Source: Oscillospiraceae bacterium
GTDB lineage: Bacteria > Bacillota > Clostridia > Oscillospirales > Acutalibacteraceae
DNA: 64,000 bases
Reading direction: 5' to 3'
Assembly (NCBI GenBank): GCA_031268405.1
Contig: JAIRXF010000015.1
Coordinates: 32,408-96,407 of the forward strand
The notes beneath the pieces are model-generated. The model saw nothing but the letters and a program-made list of their open reading frames with translations, ran no database searches and was not told the origin of the DNA. Made by a program: the position numbers and the translations under genes. Numbering within the stretch: position 1 is the first letter of the stretch; each line of letters begins with the position of its first letter. Shown here piece by piece: positions 44,324 through 54,281 of this stretch.

Positions 44324-45766
44324 ATGTCGGGAAAAAATAAGCTAGTCGAGGAAATTACGGCGAGGGATGATGATTTTGCTAAGTGGTACACGGATATTGT
44401 AAAAAAAGCTGAGCTTATGGATTATTCTGGCGTAAAAGGATGCATGATAATAAGGCCCTATGGTTTTGCAATGTGGGAAAATATAAAAGAAATTTTGGAT
44501 AAAAAATTTAAGGATCTTGGTCACGAGAACGTTGCTATGCCATTGTTAATACCCGAGAATTTATTGCAAAAAGAAAAAGATCATATAGAAGGATTTGCAC
44601 CTGAAGTTGCTTGGGTTACGGAATGCGGCAACGAGAAATTGACAGAGAGATTATGCATAAGACCTACTTCCGAAACGTTGTTTTGCGAGCATTATTCCCG
44701 TATAATTAAATCTTACAGGGATCTACCAAAGTTATACAATCAATGGTGTTCAATAATAAGGTGGGAAAAAACCTCAAGGCCATTTTTAAGATCAGTGGAG
44801 ATTTTTTGGCAGGAAGGCCATACTGTACATGAAACGTCCGAAGAGGCAAAGCAAGAAACTCAAAACATGTTAAATGTTTACGCAGATTTTTTTGAGAATT
44901 GCTTATCGATCCCCGTAATTTTGGGCAAGAAAACTCCCAAAGAAAAGTTTAGTGGAGCAGAAGATACTTACACTGTGGAGGCCTTGATGTATGACGGAAA
45001 AGCATTGCAATCCGCCACTAGTCACTATTTTTCCGATAAATTTTCAAGAGCTTTTGATATAACATTTAGAGATAGACAAAACGGAGTGAGTTACCCTTTT
45101 GCGACTTCTTGGGGAATTGCCACAAGAGTTATTGGTGGAATTATAATGGTTCACGGTGATGACAGCGGTCTTGTTCTTCCCCCTTTAATTGCTCCAATAC
45201 AAGTGGTGATAATACCCATATCAAAACACAGAGAAGGAGTTCTTGATAAAGCTCGAGAAATTTTTGATATTTTAAGAGAAGATTTTCGTGTAAAAATTGA
45301 CGATTCAGATCAAAGCCCGGGCTGGAAATTTTCAGAATACGAGATGAAAGGAGTGCCGGTGCGATTGGAAATTGGTCCTCGTGACATAGAGAATGATCAA
45401 TGTGTATTGGTGAGAAGGGATAATATGGAAAAGAGTTTTGTTAAAATTTCAAAATTAAAAGATTTGGTATTTAATGAATTATCAAAAATTAAGTCTAATA
45501 TGTATAAAAATGCTCAAAAAAGATTAAAGTCCATGATTAATGTTGCTCGTAATTTGGATGAATTTATTGAAATTTCTAAAAAGAAGCCGGGTTTAATAAA
45601 AGCAATGTGGTGCAAAGATGAAGTTTGTGAAAATAAATTAAGAGAAGTGGCCGGTGTTACATCAAGATGTATTCCGTTCGAGAAAGAGCAGGAAAAAATT
45701 AGCACAGAATGCGTGTGTTGCGGTAGGCCGTGCAAAGCCATGGTGTACTGGGGAAAGGCTTATTAA
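44324..45766 (+). CDS. proS: Prolyl-tRNA synthetase, short (type 3) form
   Basis: This 480-residue class II synthetase is of the archaeal/eukaryote-like ProS type, without the INS editing insertion. Motif 2 is seen in [20 protein letters not shown] and FWQEGHT, and motif 3 in [19 protein letters not shown]. The C-terminal zinc-binding extension ends [18 protein letters not shown], with tyrosine at the end as is typical. This form occurs in many clostridia. ATG follows AGAGGTGGAA. It begins 113 bases after acpP and precedes nrdD by 55 bases in the same direction. Confidence 0.95.
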   Translation: MSGKNKLVEEITARDDDFAKWYTDIVKKAELMDYSGVKGCMIIRPYGFAMWENIKEILDKKFKDLGHENVAMPLLIPENLLQKEKDHIEGFAPEVAWVTECGNEKLTERLCIRPTSETLFCEHYSRIIKSYRDLPKLYNQWCSIIRWEKTSRPFLRSVEIFWQEGHTVHETSEEAKQETQNMLNVYADFFENCLSIPVILGKKTPKEKFSGAEDTYTVEALMYDGKALQSATSHYFSDKFSRAFDITFRDRQNGVSYPFATSWGIATRVIGGIIMVHGDDSGLVLPPLIAPIQVVIIPISKHREGVLDKAREIFDILREDFRVKIDDSDQSPGWKFSEYEMKGVPVRLEIGPRDIENDQCVLVRRDNMEKSFVKISKLKDLVFNELSKIKSNMYKNAQKRLKSMINVARNLDEFIEISKKKPGLIKAMWCKDEVCENKLREVAGVTSRCIPFEKEQEKISTECVCCGRPCKAMVYWGKAY

Positions 45767-45821
45767 TGAAAAGGGTTCGTGGAAAGGATTTTTGGTTTTT
45801 GTGAATTGAGAGGATGTAACG

Positions 45822-48167
45822 ATGAAAACTATTATTAAACGCGACGGAAGAACGAGTGAGTTTACACTGGAAAAAATTTCTAATGCCATTTTTAAGGCGG
45901 CAAAATCAGTAGGAGGCAAAGATTTTAAAACAGCGATGGATTTATCTCAAAAGGTTGAAGATTTCTTAAAAGATGAAAAATTGTTGTCCCCACCCACAGT
46001 GGAACATGTTCAAGATGTCGTAGAGAAAATCCTCATAGAGAATGGTCACGCAAAAACAGCCAAGGAATATATTCTTTATAGGGCCGAAAGAACAAGAACT
46101 CGTGAGATGAATACTCAGTTGATGAAGATTTACGAAGATTTAACTTTTAAGACGGCGAAGGATGTTGATAAAAAAAGAGAAAACGCTAATATAGATGGAG
46201 ATACTGCCATGGGAACGATGTTAAAGTATGGTTCCGAAGGTGCTAAACAATTTTATGAGATGTATGTTTTAGATCCGAAGCACACTCTGGCTCATAACAA
46301 TGGAGATATACACATACACGATCTAGATTTTTTAAATCTTACCACGACTTGTTGTCAAATAGATGTAGATAAATTATTTTCCGGCGGTTTTTCAACTGGC
46401 CATGGGTTTCTTCGCGAGCCAAACGACATCTCAAGTTACTCTGCGCTCGCCTGCATAGCAATTCAAGCCAATCAAAACGATCAGCACGGTGGGCAAAGTA
46501 TACCAAACTTTGATTATGCTATGGCCAAAGGTGTGAAAAAAACATTTAATAAGGTCTATAAGCAGAACTTAGAAAAAGCATTGGAACTTTTAACCAATTG
46601 CAATGATCCCTCTAGTTTTGTTGAAGAGATTGTGGAACTATCTATGTTAAAGTCTGGCGGAATTTTTGCTTCTTTGAATTCGCAAAATGCTTATACCATT
46701 GCTGAGAGTGAAATTTTGTCGGATAGATTTGACAAAAAACTTGCAGATAAAGTACAAACCTTCGTTTTTAAAAGAGCTGTAAAAGAAGTAAATCGTGCGA
46801 CTTATCAAGCTATGGAAGCTTTTATTTATAATTTAAACACGATGCATTCTAGAGCGGGAGCTCAGGTCCCATTCAGTTCTGTTAACTACGGCATGGACAC
46901 CACTGAAGAAGGACGTATGGTGATAAAGAATATATTATTAGCACAAGAAAAAGGGCTTGGTAACGGCGAAACGCCAATTTTCCCGATACACATATTTAAA
47001 GTTAAAGAGGGTGTTAATTATAATCTTGGCGATCCAAATTATGATCTTTTAAAGCTTGCTTGCAGAGTGAGCGCTAAGCGGTTGTTTCCGAATTTTTCTT
47101 TCATAGATGCACCGTTTAACTTAAAATATTACGACAAATCAAAGCCCGAAACAGAGACTGCCTATATGGGTTGTAGAACTAGAGTTGTTAGCAATAATTA
47201 CGATCCATCTAATGAAGTGATTTACGGGAGAGGGAATTTGAGTTTTACTTCCATAAATTTACCAAGAATCGGAATCAAAAGCAATAAAAATCTTGAACTT
47301 TTTTATGAATTGCTGGACAGGCAAATAAATCTTGTTATAGATCAGCTTTTAGCCCGCTTTAAACTTCAGAAAAAGAAAAAAGTCAGGAATTTTCCATTTT
47401 TGATGGGACAAGGTGTTTGGATAGGTTCAGAAAATCTTAACTTAGACGATGAAGTGGGGGAGATCCTTAAACACGGCACATTGACTTTAGGATTCATCGG
47501 TCTTGCTGAATGTTTAAAATCTTTGACCGGATTTCATCACGGCGAGAGTTTACAGTCTCATAATCTTGGACTTGAAATAATTGGATACATGAGAAAAAAA
47601 GTTGACGATGCTTCAGAAAAATATAATATGAATTTTTCTTTAATAGCAACTCCAGCAGAAGGACTTTCTGGGCGATTCGTCAAGATCGATAGAAAGAAAT
47701 TCGGAGAGATAAAGGAGGTGACCGATAGAGAGTACTATACAAATTCTTTTCACGTACCCGTGTATTATCAGTTAAGCATTTGGGACAAAATAAAGATCGA
47801 ATCGCCATATCATTCTTTAACTAATGGGGGCCATATTTCTTATGTTGAGTTAGATGGAGATCCAACTGACAATCTTGAAGCTTTCGAGCAAATTATAAGA
47901 TGTATGAAAGAATCTGGGATAGGGTATGGCTCGATCAATCATCCCGTAGATCGTGATCCTGTTTGTGGGTACACGGGAATTATATCTGATGTTTGCCCTT
48001 CTTGCGGAAGACGTGAAGAAAACGGCCTTTCTTTTGAAAGAGTGAGGAGAATTACCGGATATCTGGTTGGAACTCTTGATCGATTTAACAACGCTAAACA
48101 AGCAGAAGAGCGTGATCGAGTAAAACATTCCATGGATACCGATCAAGCAAAAAGGCGTATTTCATGA
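45822..48167 (+). CDS. nrdD: Anaerobic ribonucleoside-triphosphate reductase
   Basis: This 781-residue class III reductase makes dNTPs under anoxia. It has an N-terminal ATP-cone (about 1-95, IKRDGRTSEFTLEKISNAI), the ten-stranded barrel catalytic core (HIHDLDFLNLTTTCCQID), a C-terminal zinc site with C..TG.ISDVCPSCGR, and the glycyl radical loop RRITGYLVGTLDRFNNA. ATG follows GAGAGGATGTAACG. The stop overlaps the start of nrdG by four bases, a translational coupling usual for this pair. It implies strict or facultative anaerobiosis. Confidence 0.96.
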   Translation: MKTIIKRDGRTSEFTLEKISNAIFKAAKSVGGKDFKTAMDLSQKVEDFLKDEKLLSPPTVEHVQDVVEKILIENGHAKTAKEYILYRAERTRTREMNTQLMKIYEDLTFKTAKDVDKKRENANIDGDTAMGTMLKYGSEGAKQFYEMYVLDPKHTLAHNNGDIHIHDLDFLNLTTTCCQIDVDKLFSGGFSTGHGFLREPNDISSYSALACIAIQANQNDQHGGQSIPNFDYAMAKGVKKTFNKVYKQNLEKALELLTNCNDPSSFVEEIVELSMLKSGGIFASLNSQNAYTIAESEILSDRFDKKLADKVQTFVFKRAVKEVNRATYQAMEAFIYNLNTMHSRAGAQVPFSSVNYGMDTTEEGRMVIKNILLAQEKGLGNGETPIFPIHIFKVKEGVNYNLGDPNYDLLKLACRVSAKRLFPNFSFIDAPFNLKYYDKSKPETETAYMGCRTRVVSNNYDPSNEVIYGRGNLSFTSINLPRIGIKSNKNLELFYELLDRQINLVIDQLLARFKLQKKKKVRNFPFLMGQGVWIGSENLNLDDEVGEILKHGTLTLGFIGLAECLKSLTGFHHGESLQSHNLGLEIIGYMRKKVDDASEKYNMNFSLIATPAEGLSGRFVKIDRKKFGEIKEVTDREYYTNSFHVPVYYQLSIWDKIKIESPYHSLTNGGHISYVELDGDPTDNLEAFEQIIRCMKESGIGYGSINHPVDRDPVCGYTGIISDVCPSCGRREENGLSFERVRRITGYLVGTLDRFNNAKQAEERDRVKHSMDTDQAKRRIS

Positions 48168-48700
48168 TTGAAAATCAACACTCAACCCAGATTAAATTTG
48201 CTCGTTTGTCTAACATCATAGAAGATTCAATAGTGGATGGGCCTGGATTGCGTTTTGTTGTGTTTTTTCAGGGTTGTCCACATAAATGCAAGGGATGTCA
48301 TAACCCTGAGACCCATGATTTTTCCGGGGGATACGAGGCGCCCATTTCCCAAATAATCAAAGATTTAAAGAATAATCCTTTGATTTCTGGATTAACTCTG
48401 TCGGGAGGGGAGCCATTTTGTCAGCCTCAAGCATCTTACCAGCTTGCAAAATTTGCTCACACAATAGGTCTTGATGTTGCGGTTTACACCGGCTATACAA
48501 TAGAAAATCTTCTAAACGAAGCTTCGAGTCGTCCTATTTATAGAAAAATACTCAAAGAAATTGATACTCTTATAGATGGGCCTTTTATTTTGAGTCAGAG
48601 GAGTCTCCTTTTAAAGTTTAGAGGTTCTAAGAATCAAAAAATTATAGATCCCAAGCTTTCTCTTAAATACAACGTTGCCGTGGAAAAGAATTTTGAATGA
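48164..48700 (+). CDS. nrdG: Anaerobic ribonucleotide reductase activating protein
   Basis: This 178-residue radical SAM enzyme generates the glycyl radical on NrdD. The cluster motif is CPHKCKGCHNPETH (CX3CX2C), followed by the TLSGGEPFCQP SAM-binding motif. Its ATG overlaps the nrdD stop (ATGA). No loss of key residues is seen. Confidence 0.95.
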   Translation: MIENQHSTQIKFARLSNIIEDSIVDGPGLRFVVFFQGCPHKCKGCHNPETHDFSGGYEAPISQIIKDLKNNPLISGLTLSGGEPFCQPQASYQLAKFAHTIGLDVAVYTGYTIENLLNEASSRPIYRKILKEIDTLIDGPFILSQRSLLLKFRGSKNQKIIDPKLSLKYNVAVEKNFE

Positions 48701-48751
48701 GAATCCCGCACCAAAGTGCAATTGGAATACCAATTTGGAAGGAAGATTATT

Positions 48752-49705
48752 ATGATCGGTAAGTTGTGCAAAGGGATATCGAGTTTTGTTCTGATGTTTT
48801 CAATATTATTTTCTGTAAATTTTGTAAATGCAAATGCTGTTATTGATTTTTATCAATACGAAAGTTTAGGAAGGATGGCAAAAAATTTTTTCAATTTTGA
48901 GATCCCCATATTCAACGACTCAAAAGGCGAAGGAAGTTATGTGGGCTCTATTCCCTCTGGAGGTTTAGTTGAAATTGTTAAAATAGATAATAAAACACAA
49001 AGGGCTTATTTTAAAAAAATCGGAGAGAATATTTGCGGGGATTATTTTCCCACTAAATTTCTTACATTGATTGATGGGCAAAATGAGCCATATAAAGCTA
49101 CGGTTTCGAGTTTTTTGCATAAGGGAGCAAGTGTTTCTGTTGTAAAAGATGAATTATGGAACGATTCTTTTATACGTAAAGAGAGCACTGTTTTTTTGGA
49201 GCGTATTGGAGAGAAATTCGAAGTAAGTATACTTGGATTTGCTGCAGATTTTGTAACAGTTCTTTACAAAGAAGACTGCAAAAATAGCATACATTTTATC
49301 GATAGATATCATCTTGATTTTTCACAATGTGCTAATAATTTGTTGATAGCCAATGAATCAAAAAAAAGACAGCAGCAAATTCCTGCACCGAAGGGTTTAT
49401 CTTTTGACTCATTATCATTTGGAGGAACTTTTATTTCGAAATTTTCGACTTTTTATCAATCAAACGAATTAAATTTACACATATTGAATGAATTTTATTT
49501 TAGGGGAGAAAGATTTAGCGATGAATTTTATGCGAGAGAAGTTTTCATTCCAGATAATAAAATGGGAGACGCTAATTTTATCGAAGAGGAATTAGACTAT
49601 GTTTGGCATTTAATTCGAAATTCAAAATTTTACTATTTTATATCTGAAAGTTTAGGAAGAAATGGCGGTACAAGTTTATTTATTGTTTCGGATAGAATTC
49701 AGTGA
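48752..49705 (+). CDS. Secreted SH3-like module protein, paralogue of the SecA-like protein's N-terminus
   Basis: The 317-residue protein has a signal peptide (MIGKLCKGISSFVLMFSILF onward, probable cut after ANA near residue 29). Its mature start, MAKNFFNFEIPIFNDSKGEG..YVGSI, aligns with ATNFWDFDVPIFKNSGEFTGKY of the giant SecA-like protein. Later segments also match in order, with KIDNKTQRAYF and then YFPTKFLTLIDG corresponding to KIDGERAYV and YVPKIFVTP. A second, weaker module probably occupies residues 120-220. I chose ATG 48752 because GGAAGGAAG precedes it and the signal peptide begins there; the open frame starts at 48716. The function is unknown; it is likely exported and built from bacterial SH3-like folds. 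Confidence 0.75.
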   Translation: MIGKLCKGISSFVLMFSILFSVNFVNANAVIDFYQYESLGRMAKNFFNFEIPIFNDSKGEGSYVGSIPSGGLVEIVKIDNKTQRAYFKKIGENICGDYFPTKFLTLIDGQNEPYKATVSSFLHKGASVSVVKDELWNDSFIRKESTVFLERIGEKFEVSILGFAADFVTVLYKEDCKNSIHFIDRYHLDFSQCANNLLIANESKKRQQQIPAPKGLSFDSLSFGGTFISKFSTFYQSNELNLHILNEFYFRGERFSDEFYAREVFIPDNKMGDANFIEEELDYVWHLIRNSKFYYFISESLGRNGGTSLFIVSDRIQ

Positions 49706-49798
49706 TGAATTATTTTGATTATTGCCGAAAGCTAAGTTTAATAAATTAGTTTCTTTTTGAATGATTAAAATTGATTTGCGTTTAAAGCAATTTAGACA

Positions 49799-49854
49799 CC
49801 ATAAACCTCTTTGAAAAGCAGTTATTATGGCTTTAAAAGAGGTTTGTCTGATGG
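49799..49854 (+). terminator. Strong stem-loop between the secreted protein and DUF421 genes
   Basis: AAACCTCTTT pairs exactly with AAAGAGGTTT, extended by CCAT/ATGG outside and AAAGC/GCTTT inside, and followed by TTGTTTTCTGTGTTTTTAT. It probably terminates transcription of the secreted protein gene, 94 bases downstream of its stop. Confidence 0.6.
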
Positions 49855-49948
49855 TTGTTTTCTGTGTTTTTATCGATATCCAATTTTAAAATTAGAATTC
49901 ACCAAATTTCTGAATAAAATCGAAAGATTTTGTCCAGAATAAAAGACG

Positions 49949-50635
49949 GTGATAATGATGATAGTGTCGTTAATACGAACGCTTATTCTATACGTTGTAA
50001 TAATTGTAGCTATGAGACTCATGGGAAAGCGTCAGATAAGTGAGATGCAAACCTCGGAACTTGTTGTAACTCTTTTAATTCCAGATATAGCTGCCATTCC
50101 CATGCAGAATACAACAATACCGATGGTTAGCGGATTCATACCTATTATTTTTTTGGTTGCGTTAGAAATTTTTCTCTCTGGAATTATGTTCAAAAAACCA
50201 AGGTTTAGAAATTTAATCTGTGGCAAACCAGTTATTGTGATAAATGATGGGGAAATAGATCAAAAGCAAATGCAACGTTTAAGAATGACCAATGCGGATT
50301 TAACAGAACAACTTAGACAGATTGATATTTTTAGTATAGACGACGTTAGTTATGGTATTGTAGAGACTAATGGAAAATTGAGTGTTTTGAAAAAACCAGA
50401 TAAATTAGAGGCAAATGTTTCGATGGTTGGGGCGCCTGTTTCAGACAGCGGACTTGAAATGATTGTGATAAATTGCGGCGAGGTGTCTGGTTTTTCGCTG
50501 TCTGTTTGTGGACTTGACAGAAGTTGGATTGAGAACATCTTGCAAAATGAACAGATAAAAATGAAAGATGTGTTTTTGATGACAGCAAACAAGAACAAAG
50601 AATACAACATAATAAAAGTTCAGCAAGATCAATAG
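49949..50635 (+). CDS. DUF421 (YetF-like) membrane protein
   Basis: This 228-residue protein has three N-terminal membrane helices (about 3-75) and the DUF421 signature MRLMGKRQISEMQTSELVVTLLI, KPVIVINDGEID and LRQIDIFSIDDVSYGIVETNGKLSVLKK. YetF-type proteins have been tied to spore or membrane physiology in bacilli, but the exact role is unclear to me. The start could be GTG 49949 or ATG 49955; the ribosome binding site is weak in either case. A DUF4363 gene follows after 15 bases, a pairing typical of Clostridia. Confidence 0.88.
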   Translation: MIMMIVSLIRTLILYVVIIVAMRLMGKRQISEMQTSELVVTLLIPDIAAIPMQNTTIPMVSGFIPIIFLVALEIFLSGIMFKKPRFRNLICGKPVIVINDGEIDQKQMQRLRMTNADLTEQLRQIDIFSIDDVSYGIVETNGKLSVLKKPDKLEANVSMVGAPVSDSGLEMIVINCGEVSGFSLSVCGLDRSWIENILQNEQIKMKDVFLMTANKNKEYNIIKVQQDQ

Positions 50636-50650
50636 TTAGAGGAGAAAAAA

Positions 50651-51031
50651 ATGAAGCGTATCAGAGTTGCTTGGTTGATTGTTTTTATAACATTTCTTTT
50701 GTGCGGGATCGCGGTATTTTTTGTAAAAAGTATGATTGTTGATTTAAATGATAATCTCAAAGTTATAGAACGCAGTATTAAGCTGAACGATGTTTCAGAA
50801 GCATTGAATAAAGTTTCTATTTTTGAAAAAGAGTGGAATGACAAAGAGATTTTTCTTTCGATGTTCATGGATCACATAAAAATAGAATCGGTTGATCAGG
50901 CGGTAAATTCTTTGCGAATAAATTTGGAGCAGCAAAGATTGAAAGATGCCCTCATAGAAGTGGGAAAAACTTCTAAATTTTTTGATCATATAAGCGATAC
51001 AGAAACACCTTCCTTGAGCAATATATTGTAG
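50651..51031 (+). CDS. DUF4363 family membrane-anchored protein
   Basis: The 126-residue protein has one N-terminal membrane helix (about 7-28, AWLIVFITFLLCGIAVFFV) and a short helical extracellular part with paired EALNKVSIFEKEWND-like helices. This fits DUF4363. It is the partner usually found after DUF421 genes. ATG follows AGAGGAGAA. Its role is unknown; the context suggests a small membrane complex with the DUF421 protein. Confidence 0.75.
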   Translation: MKRIRVAWLIVFITFLLCGIAVFFVKSMIVDLNDNLKVIERSIKLNDVSEALNKVSIFEKEWNDKEIFLSMFMDHIKIESVDQAVNSLRINLEQQRLKDALIEVGKTSKFFDHISDTETPSLSNIL

Positions 51032-51210
51032 TTTGCAGTTGTATTGCCATTGCTAAAATGAATTTTTATGCATGTTGTTTACAATTTTTATTTATAATCT
51101 TAGAATTAAAGTGTGGAATTAGAGTTATTTAAGAATGCAACGAGTGTTTGAATGTGTTATTTTATTAAAATAAAACGACTTAAAAATTAATGAGATTGTA
51201 AGGAATTTTT

Positions 51211-51726
51211 ATGAAAAAAAAATATTTGGAAGTTGGAAAAATAACTTCTTCACGTGGGCTTAAAGGAGAAGTTAAAGTAACACCTTGGTGTGATACTCCG
51301 CAATTTATATGTAATTTTTCTTCTTTATATATTTCTGAAGAAAAAAACGAATTAACAATTGAATCTTGTTTTGTACACAAATTTAGTGTAATTATTAAGT
51401 TTAAAAATATAACAAACAAAGAGCAAGCTAACGCTTTGAAAAATAAGATATTGTATATAAACAGAAAAGATGTAAATTTGGAAGAGGGCATTTTTTTTCT
51501 GCAAGACGTTATAGGAAGCAATGTTATTCATGTTGATACCAAGAAAAATTACGGCAAAGTGGTTGACATTATAAAAACGCCCGCTAACGACGTATATTCA
51601 ATAAGTTCTGATGAAGGAAAAATTTATTTAATGCCGGCAATAAAAGATGTTTTAGTAGATATAGATATAGATAAAGGCATTGTGCTTGTTCGACCCATGA
51701 AGGGGATATTTGATAATGAGGTTTGA
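51211..51726 (+). CDS. rimM: 16S rRNA processing protein RimM
   Basis: This 171-residue ribosome maturation factor has the N-terminal beta-barrel opening EVGKITSSRGLKGEVKVTPW and a PRC-barrel second half (GKVVDIIKTPANDVYSI, LMPAIKDVLVDIDIDKG). It helps 30S head assembly. ATG follows TAAGGAATTTTT. Its end overlaps the trmD start by 11 bases. The usual flanking rpsP and rplS are absent here. Confidence 0.93.
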   Translation: MKKKYLEVGKITSSRGLKGEVKVTPWCDTPQFICNFSSLYISEEKNELTIESCFVHKFSVIIKFKNITNKEQANALKNKILYINRKDVNLEEGIFFLQDVIGSNVIHVDTKKNYGKVVDIIKTPANDVYSISSDEGKIYLMPAIKDVLVDIDIDKGIVLVRPMKGIFDNEV

Positions 51727-52378
51727 TTTTCTTACTCTTTTTCCAGAGATTTGCGAAGTTTTTTTAACAAAAAGTATTATAGGCAGAGCCGAGAAAAAAG
51801 GATTGGTTGAGTTTTACTATCACCACATAAGAGATTATGCTTTTGATAAACATAAAAGGGTGGACGATACTCCTTATGGTGGCGGTAAAGGAATGCTGAT
51901 GATTGCTGAGCCCATTGCAGCTTGTTTTGAGAATATTTGCTCTAAAATTGAAAAACGCCCAAAACTTATTTATATGTCTCCAAGAGGCAAGATTTTGAAT
52001 CAAGAAAAAGCAAAAAAATTGAGCAAACTATCAAATATTGCAATATTATGTGGGCGTTATGAGGGTATTGATCAAAGATTTATTGATGCTTTTGTTGATG
52101 AAGAAATTTCTATAGGCAACTATGTGGTTACGGGCGGAGAATTACCTGGTTTGATACTTGCAGATTCTATAATTAGACTTTTACCCGGAGTTTTGTCCAG
52201 TGAAATTTGTTATGAAGATGAAAGTCATTTTGACGGAAAAACGCTTGAATATCCTCAATATACAAAGCCAGCGATATGGAGAGGTAGATCGGTTCCTGAA
52301 GTGTTACTCAGTGGGCATCATGCCAATATTTTGGAATGGAAAAATAGTATGAAAAAAAATATACATATCGATGATTAA
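51716..52378 (+). CDS. trmD: tRNA (guanine-N1)-methyltransferase
   Basis: This is a trefoil-knot SAM methyltransferase of about 220 residues that methylates G37 of tRNAs. Motifs are FLTLFPEI, DDTPYGGGKGMLM, YMSPRGK, LCGRYEGIDQRFID and the knot segment GNYVVTGGELPGL. I start it at ATG 51716, after AAGGGGA; two earlier codons are open but unsupported. It is translationally coupled to rimM through the overlap. Confidence 0.95.
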   Translation: MRFDFLTLFPEICEVFLTKSIIGRAEKKGLVEFYYHHIRDYAFDKHKRVDDTPYGGGKGMLMIAEPIAACFENICSKIEKRPKLIYMSPRGKILNQEKAKKLSKLSNIAILCGRYEGIDQRFIDAFVDEEISIGNYVVTGGELPGLILADSIIRLLPGVLSSEICYEDESHFDGKTLEYPQYTKPAIWRGRSVPEVLLSGHHANILEWKNSMKKNIHIDD

Positions 52379-52763
52379 ATTCAATCGACGATTTGTATAA
52401 ATTTTTTAAAACTTTGTAAACAAAAATTTAGAATAAAAAAATAACAACTTGTATAAAAATAATGATAGTAACGCAAACTTCCAGAATTTAAAAAAGTATT
52501 TTTTAAGAAATAGTTTGTATTGCCGCGCGTTTTGTTGTTATTCGCAATAATGTCAATTTAAATTTGTTTTATAAAATAATCAAAAAAATATAATAATAAA
52601 CCCCCTTTGAAAACGATAATAACAACGTTTACCAAGGGGGATCAATCTACACATTTGCAAACCAAAGAATATTACTGTAAATAACTTTGTATTCCAAGAG
52701 ACGAAAAGCCAGAAGAGAAATTAACATAAATTATTGGTTGCAAATAAAAGAATTATCAATTTT
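52379..52763. other. Convergent intergenic region with terminator
   Basis: Between trmD and the opposing peptide-binding protein gene there is only AT-rich sequence and the strong hairpin at 52599-52641. Confidence 0.5.
52599..52641 (-). terminator. Strong terminator hairpin
   Basis: AACCCCCTTTG and CCAAGGGGG form the base, and AAACG/CGTTT extends the stem around a 10-base loop. On the minus strand it is followed by TTTATTATTA. It most likely terminates the peptide-binding protein gene, and may also stop trmD transcripts from the other side. Confidence 0.65.
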
Positions 52764-54281
52764 TTATTTGAGAGTCAATCGATTGAACGGAATGCCATAA
52801 ATTAAGTGGCAAGAGGGTTCACCATTAAGTTTTTTAGTATTGAAAGCAACGGACTGTTTATCCTGACAAATAGGAAGAACGGGGAAATTTTCTGCAATAA
52901 GATTATTCATTTTAACTATTTTTTGAGTTCTACCCTCTCCAAAAGCTTCCGTCAGCACTTGTTTGTAGAGATTATTAAATTCAGGAATGTTACATTTGCT
53001 GTAATTTAAATCATTGCCCGGGCAAAAAATCTGCATAAAATTCATTCCACCTGGATAATCGGATTTCCAACCCATCGTACCCATATCAAACTTGCCCTTT
53101 GTATAATCATCCATAATAGGGGCCCATTCTCTAGTCTCGATTTGTATATTGACCCCAACTGCTTTAACTTGGTCCTGGATTGCCTCAGCAATATTTTTAT
53201 CTTTATTTAAGCAAATATATTGAATATTTTTGCTGGAATTAGATGCTTTAACGCAATTTTTTGCTGCTTCTAAGTCATATTTAGGAGGTTTAGAATCGCC
53301 AAATCCAGGGATACCCTTAGGAATAAATGAAGTGGCATATTCTGAATTACCCTTATATAGTGAACGAACTATTTTTTCCATATCTAAGGCATGACAAAGA
53401 CCTTTTCTCATTTGTTCATCAAGTTTAGTCGTGTTAAAGCACAAATATTTAGTTGAAGATCCGGGGAACAATTTAAGCTTGGAGTTTTCGCTGTCAACTT
53501 GATTTCTCAAACTTGGATCGACATTTTCAAAAAGGTCAATTTCGTTGTTCTTCAAAGCAAGTAAACAAGAGTTGGAATCGGAAATAACCTTAAAGCTAAG
53601 TGTTGTGTATGTTGGTTTATTTTTCGAATCCCAATAGTCTTCGTTACGTTTAAAAACGACTGATTGGCCTACTTCTCGGCTTTCAAATTTAAACGGCCCT
53701 GTTCCAGAGGGACTCTCAGGTATAGTTCCATCTCGAATACCCTTAGGACTTACCATGCTGGCTCCCAATGGCATAGAAAGAAAATACAAAAAGTCTGTAA
53801 GCGGCTCATTCAACTTAATAACAACAGTGTGTTCGTTGGGAGTCTCTACGGAACTTACACCACCCCATACCATTTTGAGATACTCTGCTTTCGTGCCTCT
53901 TTCACGCTGTACATTAGCTTTGACAGCTTCAGAGTTAAATGGTGTACCGTCGTGAAATTTAATATTTTTTCTCAGAGCAAAAGTGTATTGTTTTCCATCT
54001 TCCGATATTTTATAGGATTCGGCGAGCAGAGGAATAAAATCCGTAGAATCCTCATTTAAGCCAATCAAAGTTTCGTACACGTTTTTTATAGCGTTTACTG
54101 AAGGAGCATCGTTGGCTACTCCAGGGTCAAGACTTACAATATCTGAAATTTGAGCGAAAGTCACACCCTTGTCTTCCGATTTTTTCTCATCAGACGAACT
54201 GCACCCACAGCCCGACAAAAAAACTCCAATAAACAACAACAACAATGAGATCAAAATTTTTTTATTATTAATATTGAACAT
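52764..54281 (-). CDS. Peptide-binding lipoprotein, solute-binding family 5
   Basis: This 505-residue protein has a clear lipoprotein signal (ILISLLLLFIGVFLSGCGCSS, lipobox LSGC) and the OppA/DppA fold motifs: DIVSLDPGVANDAPS, LAESYKISEDGKQYTF, IKFHDGTPFNSEAVKAN and PSGTGPFKFESREVGQSV. It should bind peptides or related ligands outside the membrane for an ABC importer. No transporter membrane or ATPase genes are nearby, as with the paralogue at 29853. ATG follows AGGAAGTGTG. A promoter about 450 bases upstream implies a long leader. Confidence 0.9.
   Translation of the reverse strand: MFNINNKKILISLLLLFIGVFLSGCGCSSSDEKKSEDKGVTFAQISDIVSLDPGVANDAPSVNAIKNVYETLIGLNEDSTDFIPLLAESYKISEDGKQYTFALRKNIKFHDGTPFNSEAVKANVQRERGTKAEYLKMVWGGVSSVETPNEHTVVIKLNEPLTDFLYFLSMPLGASMVSPKGIRDGTIPESPSGTGPFKFESREVGQSVVFKRNEDYWDSKNKPTYTTLSFKVISDSNSCLLALKNNEIDLFENVDPSLRNQVDSENSKLKLFPGSSTKYLCFNTTKLDEQMRKGLCHALDMEKIVRSLYKGNSEYATSFIPKGIPGFGDSKPPKYDLEAAKNCVKASNSSKNIQYICLNKDKNIAEAIQDQVKAVGVNIQIETREWAPIMDDYTKGKFDMGTMGWKSDYPGGMNFMQIFCPGNDLNYSKCNIPEFNNLYKQVLTEAFGEGRTQKIVKMNNLIAENFPVLPICQDKQSVAFNTKKLNGEPSCHLIYGIPFNRLTLK

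Noticed and set aside
52900..54060. Possibility that the peptide-binding genes lie in a full opp operon
   Set aside because: No permease or ATPase frames are present on either side.
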